A stretch of DNA of 64,000 nucleotides from Adhaeribacter rhizoryzae (GTDB lineage: Bacteria; Bacteroidota; Bacteroidia; Cytophagales; Hymenobacteraceae), in assembly GCF_008629685.1 (NCBI RefSeq), contig NZ_VWSF01000021.1, positions 49,091 to 113,090 of the forward strand, in the 5' to 3' direction. The translations under genes and the position numbers were made by a program. The notes beneath the pieces were generated by a model that saw only the letters and a program-made list of their open reading frames with translations, searched no databases and was not told the origin of the DNA. Positions 49,510 through 59,084 of the stretch are shown piece by piece (position 1 is the stretch's first letter; each line of letters begins with the position of its first letter).

Positions 49510-52329
49510 TTAGAAATTATAATTAATGCCCAAAGTGGTATAAGTTCCTTTGTTATAGTTGCGGATAGCATCATCGAAACTGGTTATTTTGCCGTTTAGG
49601 TCGGTGTCCTGAATAAACCGGAAGCTTTGGTTAAAAATATCCTGCACGCCGGCTTTTAACTGGATGCCGTTCTTGAAGTTTTTAGTAACACTTACATCCA
49701 TTACCTGGCGCGGCATTTCGTAAACGGTGGGGTTGGTATCGGCGGAACCTACGCGGTAAATGCGCTTGCCTAATACGTTGTAGAGTAAAGCGTACTGCCA
49801 GCCTTTTTCATCGTTCTGGTAATACAAGCCGCCGTTTATAATGTAAGGCGACTGCCCCATTAAGGCTCTTTCCCGATCCTGCACGGCCACATCGGCGTTG
49901 GTACCCAAATCTACGCGGCTATGTATGTAAGAAGCATTCAGTACCAGGGAATGATTTTGAATTAGCGTGGATTGGGAAATATCGCGCAACGATTTTCTTA
50001 CCTCGGCCTCTACGCCCACATTGGTTGCTTTATTGGCATTGGCAAAGTTGTAGATGGGCGTAGAACCGGAACCCGACTGAATAATGGTTTCGATGGGGTT
50101 AAAGAACTTTTTGTAGAATACGCCTACCGATAATAATTCCGCAGGGCTGGGGTAAAACTCGTAGCGCATATCCAGGTTGTGTACGGTGGCCGTTTTTAAA
50201 GCGCTGTTTCCCCTAATAGAAGCGTTCTCGATAAAATCGTAGTAACTAAAGCTGGCCTGTTCCCTGAATTCGGGGCGGTTAATGGTCATGCCGTAGGCCA
50301 GGCGCAGCAACGAGCGCTGGTTAAAATTGTAGCTGGTGTTAATCGAAGGCAACAGGTAAAACTGCGGATCATCTACGTTGGCATTGCCCGAAAAATCTTC
50401 GGCAATTAATTTTCGGTAATTGTATTCGCCGCGTACGCCGCCGTACAACGTAAATTTATTTAGGGTTTTGGCCAAGGAAAGGTAACCAGCTCTTAAGGTA
50501 TTCGAAGCGCTGTAACGGTCGTTTATGCGGGTAAGTTCATCCAGCATAATGCCGTTGGTAGCGTCCAGGTTTTCAGGAGCAAAAGTATTTTCGAGGGGCT
50601 GGCGGGTAATGGCATCGCGGTCGGCGGTACTGCCAAACGGGAAAATATACCCAAAATAACGGCTATCGAACTGCCGGTCTTTTCTTTCGGTGTAAAACCC
50701 AACTTTCAGGCGCAGATTCTTTTCGGCATCTGTTGAATCAGGCGCGCCAAAAATATGCTCTAGCTGGCCGCCGGCAATAAATCCTTTCTCGGTTAAGTTG
50801 GAGTAAAAGCGGCCGGCATTGGCGGCAGAGCTGGAAGCAGTAGGAATAACCGGCTCGTAAGGGCCTTCGCTGCTAACCTGGCGGGTAGTTCTTACGCGCC
50901 GTAAATCTGGTTCCTGGCGGCCAATATAGTTGTAACCGGCGTTCCAGGTAAATATATTTTTATCGTTGCCAGAGGTATGCGAGCCTTGTAACTGGCTCGT
51001 AAAAATGCTGCGGCTTTCGTAGCGTAGAAAATAATTTTTTTCTTCTTCATCAAAATAATCGCGCTGTCTGCCTTCCCGTACGGTAGCCTCATCAATCCCA
51101 ATCTGGTTAAACAGGTTACGGAATTCCAGCTTGTTTTTAGGATTCAGGCTTAACGAAAAGTTCTGCAACAAGCCCACGCGGGTAGTCTGGCTCGATAAAT
51201 CATCCTGGTACGACCAGTTTAATTCTTTACCGCGTTCGGGCACGTAGCGGGTATAATTGTTACGCGTAATAAATAAATGCTGGCGGGCGCTGGTATAAGA
51301 AAGGGCCGTAATGCTGCTTAGTTTTTTACCGCCAATAGTAAACTGGCGGTTTAAACCAAAATTTAAGCGTAAATCTGGCGCGGCCGTGGCGGTGTTAAAC
51401 TTCCAGATATTGGGTAATAATTTACCATATTCAGCCTTTTGCGCATTTGTTAAATCTCCCTGAAAAGCCGAAGTAGCAGGGAAATTGCCTGGTAATTTTC
51501 GGGTACCGTTATCAAAGCCTAGAAAATCTGTTTTGCTGCCGGCATAGGTGTTAAAGTTTTCGAAGGTAGTGCCACCCCGGTAAGATGTAGAAAAACCAAA
51601 CGATGCGGCATTTTCGTTAACCGTATTTTTGGTATATATTTTTATCGCGCCGCCTGCAAAATCACCGGGTAATTCCGGGGCCGGCGATTTATAAATTAAC
51701 ACCCGGTCTATAACGCTGGTGGGTAAAATATCGAACGAAAATGCCCGCACATCTACCTCAGAACTTGGCGTTAAAGCATCGTTCAGCATAACGGAATTAT
51801 ACCGCTCGCTTAAGCCGCGCACCACAATAAAGCGGTTATCCATAATGGTAATGCCGGGTATGCGTTTTACTACTTCGGCCGCATCTCGGTCCTGGGCCCG
51901 CACAATCTGCTCCGCCGACATGCCACTTACCACCACGTTGCTGCTTTTGAGCTCATTAATTAATGCTACCTCAGTATTGGTTTGCCTCGCGGCCGTAACC
52001 GTAACGGCTTCTAAGGCGGTGGCCGATTCTTCCAGGGTAATATTTAGGGAGGTGGTGTTACCGGCAGTTACCTGTACATTTTCAAAAACCTGGGGCTTGT
52101 AAGAAACATAAGTAACCGACACCTTATAGGTACCAGGGGCCAGCGAAATAGTATAATTACCGGCAAAATCGGTGGTTGCTCCCTGAGAAGTGCTGGTGAT
52201 AGCCACTGTAGCGCCAATAATGGGTTCGTTTGTGGTTTTGTCTTTTACTTTGCCAGCAATGGTACCCTGCTGGGCAAACGAAGAAATGGCACCTGTTAAG
52301 ATGGTGAGTAAAAGTAAAATAGATTTCAT
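49510..52329 (-). CDS. TonB-dependent outer-membrane receptor
   Basis: 939 residues. The signal peptide ends near SFAQQ. An N-terminal carboxypeptidase-regulatory-like domain (TIAGKVKDKTTNEPIIGATVAITSTSQGATTDFAGNYTISLAPGTYKVSVTYVSY, about 20-100) is followed by a plug (IVRAQDRDAAEVVKRIPGITIMDNRFIVVRGLSERYNSVMLNDALTPSSE) and a large beta-barrel ending YTTLGINYNF with a terminal Phe. The RGLSERYNSVMLNG-type plug is common among Bacteroidota receptors of unassigned substrate. No SusD partner lies beside it; instead a beta-helix lipoprotein follows. It should import a bulky ligand with TonB energy. Its promoter is recognisable at 52355-52384. Confidence 0.92.
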   Translation of the reverse strand: MKSILLLLTILTGAISSFAQQGTIAGKVKDKTTNEPIIGATVAITSTSQGATTDFAGNYTISLAPGTYKVSVTYVSYKPQVFENVQVTAGNTTSLNITLEESATALEAVTVTAARQTNTEVALINELKSSNVVVSGMSAEQIVRAQDRDAAEVVKRIPGITIMDNRFIVVRGLSERYNSVMLNDALTPSSEVDVRAFSFDILPTSVIDRVLIYKSPAPELPGDFAGGAIKIYTKNTVNENAASFGFSTSYRGGTTFENFNTYAGSKTDFLGFDNGTRKLPGNFPATSAFQGDLTNAQKAEYGKLLPNIWKFNTATAAPDLRLNFGLNRQFTIGGKKLSSITALSYTSARQHLFITRNNYTRYVPERGKELNWSYQDDLSSQTTRVGLLQNFSLSLNPKNKLEFRNLFNQIGIDEATVREGRQRDYFDEEEKNYFLRYESRSIFTSQLQGSHTSGNDKNIFTWNAGYNYIGRQEPDLRRVRTTRQVSSEGPYEPVIPTASSSAANAGRFYSNLTEKGFIAGGQLEHIFGAPDSTDAEKNLRLKVGFYTERKDRQFDSRYFGYIFPFGSTADRDAITRQPLENTFAPENLDATNGIMLDELTRINDRYSASNTLRAGYLSLAKTLNKFTLYGGVRGEYNYRKLIAEDFSGNANVDDPQFYLLPSINTSYNFNQRSLLRLAYGMTINRPEFREQASFSYYDFIENASIRGNSALKTATVHNLDMRYEFYPSPAELLSVGVFYKKFFNPIETIIQSGSGSTPIYNFANANKATNVGVEAEVRKSLRDISQSTLIQNHSLVLNASYIHSRVDLGTNADVAVQDRERALMGQSPYIINGGLYYQNDEKGWQYALLYNVLGKRIYRVGSADTNPTVYEMPRQVMDVSVTKNFKNGIQLKAGVQDIFNQSFRFIQDTDLNGKITSFDDAIRNYNKGTYTTLGINYNF

Positions 52330-52980
52330 TAAAGGTTCTGTTTTAGTCTCGGTGCAAAACTAGAACCCCTACTTTACCTGAAAATTAAGCCGGTATTATG
52401 AATAGGTTAAGATAACCAGATGTATGTTATGCTTTTGTTAAGTACCCACTGCATTTGATTTTTTTGAGCCATTGAATTAGTCAGTTGTAGCTTTTCTTAA
52501 CCGGGCACAAGTAGGTTTTAGGTAATTAATATTTCAAAACGTGATTGGGAAAATCTAAAAACCGGGTGTAGTCATGGTATTCAGGTTAGTTGGTATGCAA
52601 CCTGAATATTTAACAGCAAATAAAAGCTGGTACATTAATTTCTGTTTTAGTTTCTAACCAGGTTAACGACTTTTTTTACAAATCCTCTCTTCAATTTTCA
52701 AGAAATTACTTAGTTCTCTGCTAACTAACGGCTCATTAAAAGCAGCAAGTAATCTAAATTTTATGCGCTAACCTACAGCAGAATAGCTAATACGCTATAA
52801 TAATTACTGGATAATTTTGAAATTAATTCAGATAAAAACCCTATACATTCAAAAAAAGACAATAAATCAATTTATACTAATAATACATTTAATAATTTTC
52901 AATATAATTACCAATATTTCAATATTATCGAATATTTGTTAAATTATTTGCAATTAAAATTTTACCAGTACTTTAAGGGT
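52330..52980. other. Long AT-rich divergent region
   Basis: 651 bp between the TonB receptor (minus) and a small unknown gene (plus). The receptor promoter is near the left end. The right half is extremely AT-rich. No gene, repeat or RNA was recognised. Confidence 0.4.
52355..52384 (-). promoter_or_regulatory. Predicted promoter of the TonB receptor operon
   Basis: On the minus strand TTTT (52381-52384), an 18-base spacer and TAGTTTTG (52355-52362) fit the Bacteroidota consensus, with a full -7 match. Transcription would start near 52348, about 20 bases before the ATG at 52329. Confidence 0.55.
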
Positions 52981-53340
52981 ATGAAAAACACCACTACCAT
53001 TTCCCTTAGCCAGTTCAAGTATTTTATTTTGCAGCATAACCACCGGAACGCCGTTGGTATTTTATTTGAAAACGAAGAAAAAGTTACTTACTGTAACTTA
53101 ACCTTGCTGCCTTACCTAAGCGAGTTAACCGGTACTATCCAATATAAATTAGACATTTGTCCCGAAAGTGCTATTCGGTTGTGTTCTAACCCAGATTTTC
53201 GGCAGAATATTCAGATAGGCCTGATGCGCTCCCTGATAGATATTACCCAAGACCTGCAGGAAGTAAAAAGAACATTAAAAATTAGCAAACGCACCAAAGA
53301 AGCCAAAGCTTTACTAAATGCCGATTCTGAGATGCGCTAA
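52981..53340 (+). CDS. Small protein of unknown function
   Basis: 119 residues from ATG 52981; an in-frame TTG at 52936 would add 15 residues and is unlikely. It is soluble. The first half, ISLSQFKYFILQHNHRNAVGILFENEEKVTYCNLTLLPYLSELTGTIQYKLDICPESA, looks alpha/beta. The second half is a charged helix (IGLMRSLIDITQDLQEVKRTLKISKRTKEAKALL). I do not recognise a family. It stands alone and gives no hint of role. Confidence 0.55.
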   Translation: MKNTTTISLSQFKYFILQHNHRNAVGILFENEEKVTYCNLTLLPYLSELTGTIQYKLDICPESAIRLCSNPDFRQNIQIGLMRSLIDITQDLQEVKRTLKISKRTKEAKALLNADSEMR

Positions 53341-53574
53341 TTAAGCTTCTTTCCTGATGATGGGTTTAAGCAGCGGCTGTATATTCTTATTGACTTAAAG
53401 TAAAGCCGGTAAGCTGCAATTTGTATTAAGTATTTACATTATATCTTATTAAGGTAATAGCCGTAGAACCGTTTTACTTTTAGTAAAATAGGTAATACCC
53501 GGAGGTATAGTTCTTCGTGCTGGTAATCACGCAAACTTTTATCTAAAAATAATAGTTTGGTAGTAAGCCCTAAG

Positions 53575-55185
53575 ATGATGTTCATACTGTATTTATTTTT
53601 TACAGCCCTGCTGGCATTATTTACTGTTCAGGATGTTCAGGATGCGCCTGAACCCAAAATTCAGGTAGCGGAGTCCGACCTATTGCTGAAGAACGGCAAA
53701 ATTATTGATGGCACCGGTAACTCGTGGTATTACGGCGATGTAGCTGTGCAAGGCGACCGCATTATTGCCATTGGCACCTCCTTGAATATTCCGGCCAAAA
53801 AAATTATTGATGTAAATAAAAAGGTCATCGCGCCCGGATTTATAGATGTGCATACCCACATTGAAGGCGATGAAAAAGCCGCTCCCCAAGCGGAAAATTT
53901 TGTTTACGATGGCGTAACTTCTATTATTACCGGTAACTGCGGTATTTCCAACACCGATATTGGTAAATATTACCGGTATTTAGATAGCCTCAAACTTTCC
54001 ATTAACATTGGTAGCTTTATTGGGCACAACGATGTGCGGAAAGCCGTAATGAAAATGGATAACCGCCAACCTACTCCAACAGAATTAAACCAGATGGAAC
54101 TACTGGTGGAAAAAGCCATGCAGGATGGAGCTATGGGCTTTTCTACCGGCCTGATTTACACACCCGGCACGTATGCCGGCACCCCCGAAGTTGTTGCTTT
54201 AGCCAAAGCTGCTGCCAAATACCAGGGCGTTTACACTTCGCACATCCGCAACGAAACCAATAAAATATTCGAAGCCATCGACGAAGCCCTGAATATTGGC
54301 CGTAAAACCGGTATGCCCGTGCAAGTATCGCACTTTAAAATAGGCAAACCCAACTGGAACCGCTCGAATGAAACCTTGGCCATGATAAAAAAAGCACGGG
54401 AAGAAGGCCTGGAAGTAACCATCGACCAATACCCGTACACCGCCAGCAGCACTACTATTTATACCTTAATTCCGTCGTGGGCTTTAGCCGGCGGACAAAA
54501 TAATATTAGCTCCAATTTTCGTAAACCGGCTATCCGCAAAAAAATTATTGCCGAAATGGTGGGCGACATGAAACGGCGCCAGCGCCCCGATTTTAGTTAT
54601 GCTGTAGTAGCCAGCTATAAAGCCAACCCGGCTTACAATGGCAAAAATATTTCGCAGATAAACCAATTGCTGAAACGGCCCAAAACTATTCCGGCGGAGA
54701 TTGAAACCATCCTGGATTTAGCCGAAAAAGAAAGCGCCCAAATGGTATTTCACAGCATGAACGAAGCCGACGTGGAATATATTCTGCAATATCCTTTTAC
54801 CATGGTAACTTCTGATGGGGGCTTGCGGGAATTTGGCGTAGGCGTACCGCACCCGCGCAGTTACGGCACCAACGCCCGGGTACTGAGCCACTATGTCCGC
54901 GACCGCAAAATTATTATGCTGGAAGATGCCATCCGGCGAATGACTTCGTTGCCTGCACAAAAGTTTGGCTTAACCGAGCGGGGTTTGCTCCGGAAAGGCC
55001 TGATTGCCGACATTGTGGTGTTTGATCCCAATACCATAAAAGACTTAAGTACTTTCGAAAAACCGCACGCATACACCAAAGGCGTAGAATATGTACTGGT
55101 AAACGGGCAACTAACCCTGGCCGAAGGCAAGCATACCGGCGCTCGCAATGGCGGTCTCCTATACGGCCCCGGCTATCAGGAATAA
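53575..55185 (+). CDS. N-acyl-D-amino-acid deacylase (D-aminoacylase) family amidohydrolase, secreted
   Basis: 536 residues from ATG 53575 (TTG at 53557 or the second ATG at 53578 are alternatives). The hydrophobic N-terminus MFILYLFFTALLALF is a signal or anchor. D-aminoacylase motifs are LLLKNGKIIDGTGNSWYYGDVAVQGDRI, KVIAPGFIDVHTHIEGD (metal HxH), GVTSIITGNCGIS with the bridging Cys, GAMGFSTGLIYTPGTYA, YTSHIRNE, VQVSHFKIGK, IDQYPYTASSTT and TMVTSDGGLREFG with the catalytic Asp. It hydrolyses N-acyl-D-amino acids or D-amino-acid amides. The D-residues may come from peptidoglycan, but that is inference. Confidence 0.92.
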   Translation: MMFILYLFFTALLALFTVQDVQDAPEPKIQVAESDLLLKNGKIIDGTGNSWYYGDVAVQGDRIIAIGTSLNIPAKKIIDVNKKVIAPGFIDVHTHIEGDEKAAPQAENFVYDGVTSIITGNCGISNTDIGKYYRYLDSLKLSINIGSFIGHNDVRKAVMKMDNRQPTPTELNQMELLVEKAMQDGAMGFSTGLIYTPGTYAGTPEVVALAKAAAKYQGVYTSHIRNETNKIFEAIDEALNIGRKTGMPVQVSHFKIGKPNWNRSNETLAMIKKAREEGLEVTIDQYPYTASSTTIYTLIPSWALAGGQNNISSNFRKPAIRKKIIAEMVGDMKRRQRPDFSYAVVASYKANPAYNGKNISQINQLLKRPKTIPAEIETILDLAEKESAQMVFHSMNEADVEYILQYPFTMVTSDGGLREFGVGVPHPRSYGTNARVLSHYVRDRKIIMLEDAIRRMTSLPAQKFGLTERGLLRKGLIADIVVFDPNTIKDLSTFEKPHAYTKGVEYVLVNGQLTLAEGKHTGARNGGLLYGPGYQE

Positions 55186-55251
55186 TTAAAAGTCTTTTCT
55201 TAAAACCAGCTTTTGCCTAACCAGTAAAGCTTACTTTCCTTCTGTAAAATA

Positions 55252-55291
55252 TTAACCCTTCCGCCCTCCGGGCACCTTTCTTAAATTAGGG
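55252..55291. repeat. Dispersed repeat family B, copy 1
   Basis: TTAACCCTTCCGCCCTCCGG followed by GCACC and CTTAAATTAGGG matches the sequence at 63883-63922 over about 40 bases with two mismatches. It contains the internal palindrome CCGGG/CCCTCCGGG-like core. It lies in a gene-free spacer, as does the second copy. Confidence 0.75.
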
Positions 55292-55295
55292 AAAG

Positions 55296-55344
55296 AGTTG
55301 CGGCTAATGCTTTGATAGGCCTAAGTTTTGCATTAGCCGCAACT
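55296..55344. repeat. Perfect 15-bp inverted repeat
   Basis: AGTTGCGGCTAATGC (55296-55310) and GCATTAGCCGCAACT (55330-55344) are exact inverse copies around a 19-base loop. No T-run follows on the plus strand, so a terminator is not obvious. It directly follows the family-B repeat and may belong to the same mobile or REP-like unit. Confidence 0.75.
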
Positions 55345-55524
55345 CCTTGGCTAAAGAGGGGCAGAGGTGGTTTGATATTATTTTCAGAACAATAATCTAA
55401 ACAACCTTGTCTAATTTTAACTCATAACCTTTCTAAAAGTAAATTTTATTGCAACCAAACCCAAATCTAAAACATTGATTAAGTCGTACTTGAGGCAAAA
55501 GATTAAACCAAGCATTGGTTACCT

Positions 55525-56700
55525 ATGAAACAGAAGACCGCTCGTATGCCACGATTATATTTAATTTGCTTAAGTGCTTTTTTTACTTTTTTGGGGGCCG
55601 CGTGCTCCAACGAGCACAAACCCGAACAAAATGCGGCGGAGACTTCTGCTACAATCGAAGAAAAACCGGGAAAGCCCGGTACGGCCGCTCCCGATAGCGC
55701 CACCGCAACCGAAACGGTTAGTCCGGCCAGAAAAGAAGTAGCCCGGATGCCGGAATATACCACTTCCCGCAAATACGTGTCCTTCTCGGCCCAAAGTTTG
55801 CAAGCCTGGCAAAAAGCAATACCCGAAATCCAAAATATTAAGGTTACTTCTACCAAAGACGGCAAACAGGAACCCGCTTTGTTTTTTAATTCGGGCAGTG
55901 CCGAGAAGAAGCCGCTGCTGGTAGTGCTGCATAGCTGGAGCGACGAATATTTACAGCAAGCCAGTATTCCGTTTTGCTTATGGGCTAAAAAATACGATTG
56001 GGTCTTTATTCAACCTAATTACCGGGGCATATTCCAAACCCCCGAAGCCATGGGCTCTGAACTGGCTATTCAGGATATTGTGGATGCGGTAAATTATGCC
56101 AAGAAAAATGCCAACGTAGATGCCAGCCGGGTTTATGTTACCGGGGCCTCGGGCGGCGGCATGGGTTCGTTGCTGGCGGTCAGTCACCATCCCGAAATTT
56201 GGGCTGGCGTAGCTGCTTGGGTGCCCGTGGTGGATATTCTGGATTGGTATAAATATAATGCTAAATTCCCGAGCCGAAAATACCGCAAACAAATTGTAGC
56301 GGCGGCAGGCGGCGACCCAACCCAAAGCGAAAAAGCTGCGGAAGAAACCAAAAAACGCAGCCCAATTGCCCATTTAAGCCAAAAGATAAACGTACCTATT
56401 TACATTGCGCACGGCATTAAAGATATTCTAGTTCCCCCCGACCATGCTTTACGGGCTTTTAACCTGCTGGCCAACGAAGACGATCGGTTTACCGAAGAAC
56501 AAATAAATTATATCTTAAAAAATCAAGCGGTGCCGCCCAGCCTGAAAAGTTCTAACGCCGAAACTTATTTTGGTCCCGCTGATCCGAAAGTGCATTTGGT
56601 GCGAGAATCGGGTAACGTAAAACTGGTGTTGTTCGAAGGTGTGCACGATTTGGTGTATAACCCTACCCTATTGTGGCTGAACGAACAACAAAAACGCTAG
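55525..56700 (+). CDS. Alpha/beta hydrolase (prolyl-oligopeptidase/esterase-like) lipoprotein
   Basis: 391 residues. Lipobox LGAAC (Cys27) is followed by a 45-residue Ala/Glu/Thr-rich linker. The hydrolase core shows KPLLVVLHSWSDEYLQQ, VFIQPNYRG, the nucleophile elbow GASGGGMGSLLA (Ser nucleophile), IYIAHGIKDILVPPDHALRAF (Asp) and LFEGVHDLVYNP (His). The oxyanion-hole and elbow patterns suit the peptidase S9/esterase groups. The substrate is unknown; acyl esters of plant polysaccharides or peptides are possible. Periplasmic or surface-attached. Same strand as the D-aminoacylase gene, but repeats lie between. Confidence 0.82.
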   Translation: MKQKTARMPRLYLICLSAFFTFLGAACSNEHKPEQNAAETSATIEEKPGKPGTAAPDSATATETVSPARKEVARMPEYTTSRKYVSFSAQSLQAWQKAIPEIQNIKVTSTKDGKQEPALFFNSGSAEKKPLLVVLHSWSDEYLQQASIPFCLWAKKYDWVFIQPNYRGIFQTPEAMGSELAIQDIVDAVNYAKKNANVDASRVYVTGASGGGMGSLLAVSHHPEIWAGVAAWVPVVDILDWYKYNAKFPSRKYRKQIVAAAGGDPTQSEKAAEETKKRSPIAHLSQKINVPIYIAHGIKDILVPPDHALRAFNLLANEDDRFTEEQINYILKNQAVPPSLKSSNAETYFGPADPKVHLVRESGNVKLVLFEGVHDLVYNPTLLWLNEQQKR

Positions 56701-56914
56701 CTGCTGGTTATAGTTAAATAATAACCAAAAACCTTGTTTAACGCCATAAAATCAAAACTTAAGGCCGATCCGGTATCCGGAAAGAAGGAAAAGGCTAATA
56801 ATATTATAACCATAAAATAGCAAAACTATCCTTATTTGAGCAATATCATTTTTCTAATAAACCCTAAAAACCTTAATTAGCCAACGCCTGTAAATATTAC
56901 CGCCCCTAAGCACC

Positions 56915-57931
56915 ATGCGTAAAGAATACCAGCAGATAGATGTAATTAAAGGCTTTGCCATTATTGCGGTAATAATTCTGCATTCGGTAAACGAAGAAGT
57001 ACTGCTAGATACTTACTCTATTTTGCACATTTGGCAGGCGGTGCCTTTGTTTATTATTATCATGGGCCTGAATGCCGGCATGTCGATAGGCAATAAACAA
57101 CCCCAGCTTGCCGATTTATACACCAAAACGTATTTTAAAAAGAAATTCGAGCGCATTGGCATTCCGTTTCTGGTCATTTTTGTATTATCGATTGTGCTGG
57201 GGTACGTATGGTATTGGTTTACCGGACAATACAAAATAGAGTTCCGGGCTTCTAATTTAATGGGAATATTACCGGTAGCCGGTCCGGGCAATTATTTTAT
57301 TACGCTTACTTTCCAGTCTATCCTGCTGCTGCCGTTATTTAAATATTTGTTTAAGTGGCATCCGCTTACCGTGTTAATTTTACTGGTGGTGCTAGAGGTA
57401 ATATTTCTGCTCATTAGTGTTAATCTGCATTTATTTACCCGTAATAATTATTTGTACAGCGCGGCCTTTCCGCGTTATTTTTCGGCTATTGCGTTTGGTT
57501 TGGTTTTGTCTAAGGTAGTTATCCGGCCATTCAGGGCCACCAAAATAATACTAATTACCAGTGCCGCCTTTATAAGCTGCGTTTACCTGCTGGAGATTAC
57601 GTACGGCTACCTCGATATTCCGCAGATAAAAGAAGAATGGAAAACCCAGAATGTGTTAACTTTTAGCTACGCCGCTTTTATGACGTTCTTGTTGTTTAAA
57701 GCCTTGCCTAACCGTTCCGAAAACTGGTTTCTGAAATTTCTGGCCGCAATGGGCAAATCGTCTTACCATATTTTTCTGGTGCAGATTGTATATTTTGGCT
57801 TAATTAACCAAAAAGATTACCTGCTGCTAAACCTGCTTATTTGCCTGACTATTGGTTATTTGTTCTGCCGCTTCGAAGATCCGGCAAAAGCCTACTTTAC
57901 CCGGCAAAAAGCAGTAAAACCAGTTTGCTAG
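56915..57931 (+). CDS. Membrane acyltransferase (acyltransferase 3 family)
   Basis: 338 residues, about ten membrane helices. It starts KEYQQIDVIKGFAIIAVIILHSVNEEV, the classical acyltransferase-3 N-terminus with the key His (ILHS), then VPLFIIIMGLNAGMSI and KKFERIGIPFLVIFVLSIVLGYVW (the usual RxxRI segment). GKSSYHIFLVQIVYFGLI near the end is the conserved final helix. It transfers acyl groups, often acetyl, to surface sugars or lipids. No polysaccharide synthesis cluster lies nearby. Followed after 94 bases by the AI-2E permease gene. Confidence 0.85.
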   Translation: MRKEYQQIDVIKGFAIIAVIILHSVNEEVLLDTYSILHIWQAVPLFIIIMGLNAGMSIGNKQPQLADLYTKTYFKKKFERIGIPFLVIFVLSIVLGYVWYWFTGQYKIEFRASNLMGILPVAGPGNYFITLTFQSILLLPLFKYLFKWHPLTVLILLVVLEVIFLLISVNLHLFTRNNYLYSAAFPRYFSAIAFGLVLSKVVIRPFRATKIILITSAAFISCVYLLEITYGYLDIPQIKEEWKTQNVLTFSYAAFMTFLLFKALPNRSENWFLKFLAAMGKSSYHIFLVQIVYFGLINQKDYLLLNLLICLTIGYLFCRFEDPAKAYFTRQKAVKPVC

Positions 57932-58025
57932 GCGCTAAAGCAATTTTTTACCGCTTCAAATATTTCTTTCCCGGGCTTTCCGGTAAAAACATCCCTTTGT
58001 ATTTTCCGTTAAGTTTTGTTTACAG

Positions 58026-59084
58026 ATGAATACCAAACGGATAGATTTAAACCAGCTTAACAAATTTCTGCTTTCAATATTTCTGGTATTGCTTATGCTT
58101 TACCTGGGGCGGCTGTTTCTGATTCCGGTGGCCGTGGCCATTTTTTTTGCCATGCTGTTGTACCCGCTCGCCAAAAAGCTGCAACATTACGGACTAAAAA
58201 AATCAACGGCGGCCATGGCAGCTATTTTGCTATTGCTGGTGGTGTTAGCGCTGGTAAGCCTGGTGGTTTATAACCGGATAGAATATCTCCGGACCGATTT
58301 ACCCGAAATGGAGCTGAAAATAAAAGAAAAAACAGCGCGGCTGCAATGGCTATTGTACGAAACCACCGATATTTCGGAATATGAGCAGAATGCTATTTTG
58401 GAACAAAAAAAGCCCGATATTTTTAAAGCCATTGGCAAAGCCCTGAAAAACTTTTTAATCGATAGCCTTTACCTGCTGCTGGTAATATTCATAATACTCA
58501 CCTACACGTTTTTCATGCTCGTATACCGGCACCGCATCCGCAATTTCTTTATTAAAGTAAACTGGTTTCACGATTATAAAGAATCTAAACAAGTGCTTTT
58601 CCGGATTACCCGCATTGTGCACGATTATCTTAAAGGCACATTTACGGTTATTTCTATTCTGGCCGTGGTGTATGCCCTGGGTTTCTGGGCCATTGGCCTG
58701 GAACACGCCATACTTTTTGCCTTAATTACGGCGCTGCTGCGTGTAATACCATATTTTGGTTCTTTCTTGGGCATTGCTTTACCTATTGTTTTTGCTTTTT
58801 TGTTAAAAGATTCGTTGTGGTACCCCGTTGTAATTTTATTATTTTTTATGGTTACCCAATTGCTGGAAGCTAACCTGCTAACGCCTTACATTACCGGCTC
58901 CCGTGTAAAGCTTAACCCCTTGGCCACCATTATGGTAATATTATTGGGTAACTTAATTTGGGGCGTACCCGGCATGATATTGTTTGTGCCTTTATTTGCC
59001 ATTTTAAAAGTTATTTTCGACGAAATACCCCAACTGCATCCCTACGGCTACATTCTGGGCAATGAAAAGGAGGAAACCGAATGA
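58026..59084 (+). CDS. AI-2E/PerM-family transporter
   Basis: 352 residues with about eight membrane helices. RLFLIPVAVAIFFAMLLYPLAKKLQHYGLKKSTAAMAAILLLLVVLALV at the start, LRVIPYFGSFLGIALPIVFAFLLKDSLWYPVVILLFFMVTQLLEANLLTPYITGSRVKLNPLATIMVILLGNLIWGVPGMILFVPLFAILKVIFD at the end are diagnostic. The family (PF01594-type) includes the AI-2 exporter TqsA, Na+/H+ antiporters and many unassigned permeases. Its last four bases (ATGA) overlap the next gene, and a strong AAGGAGG lies within its 3' end, so the two products are translated together. Confidence 0.9.
   Translation: MNTKRIDLNQLNKFLLSIFLVLLMLYLGRLFLIPVAVAIFFAMLLYPLAKKLQHYGLKKSTAAMAAILLLLVVLALVSLVVYNRIEYLRTDLPEMELKIKEKTARLQWLLYETTDISEYEQNAILEQKKPDIFKAIGKALKNFLIDSLYLLLVIFIILTYTFFMLVYRHRIRNFFIKVNWFHDYKESKQVLFRITRIVHDYLKGTFTVISILAVVYALGFWAIGLEHAILFALITALLRVIPYFGSFLGIALPIVFAFLLKDSLWYPVVILLFFMVTQLLEANLLTPYITGSRVKLNPLATIMVILLGNLIWGVPGMILFVPLFAILKVIFDEIPQLHPYGYILGNEKEETE
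59067..59073 (+). promoter_or_regulatory. Strong Shine-Dalgarno AAGGAGG before the VLRF1-like gene
   Basis: AAGGAGG lies 7 bases before the ATG at 59081, inside the upstream permease gene. Strong Shine-Dalgarno sequences are uncommon in Bacteroidota, so this one supports both the start and translational coupling through the ATGA overlap. Confidence 0.6.

Larger units (their letters stand above)
55186..55524. other. Spacer with two repeats
   Basis: 339 bp with no gene. It holds the family-B unit (55252-55291) and a perfect 15-bp inverted repeat (55296-55344), described separately. The start of the alpha/beta hydrolase gene follows. Confidence 0.45.

Noticed and set aside
52936..52980. TTG start extending the small gene at 52981
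   Set aside because: The added 15 residues lie in AT-rich leader sequence, and an ATG with good spacing exists at 52981.
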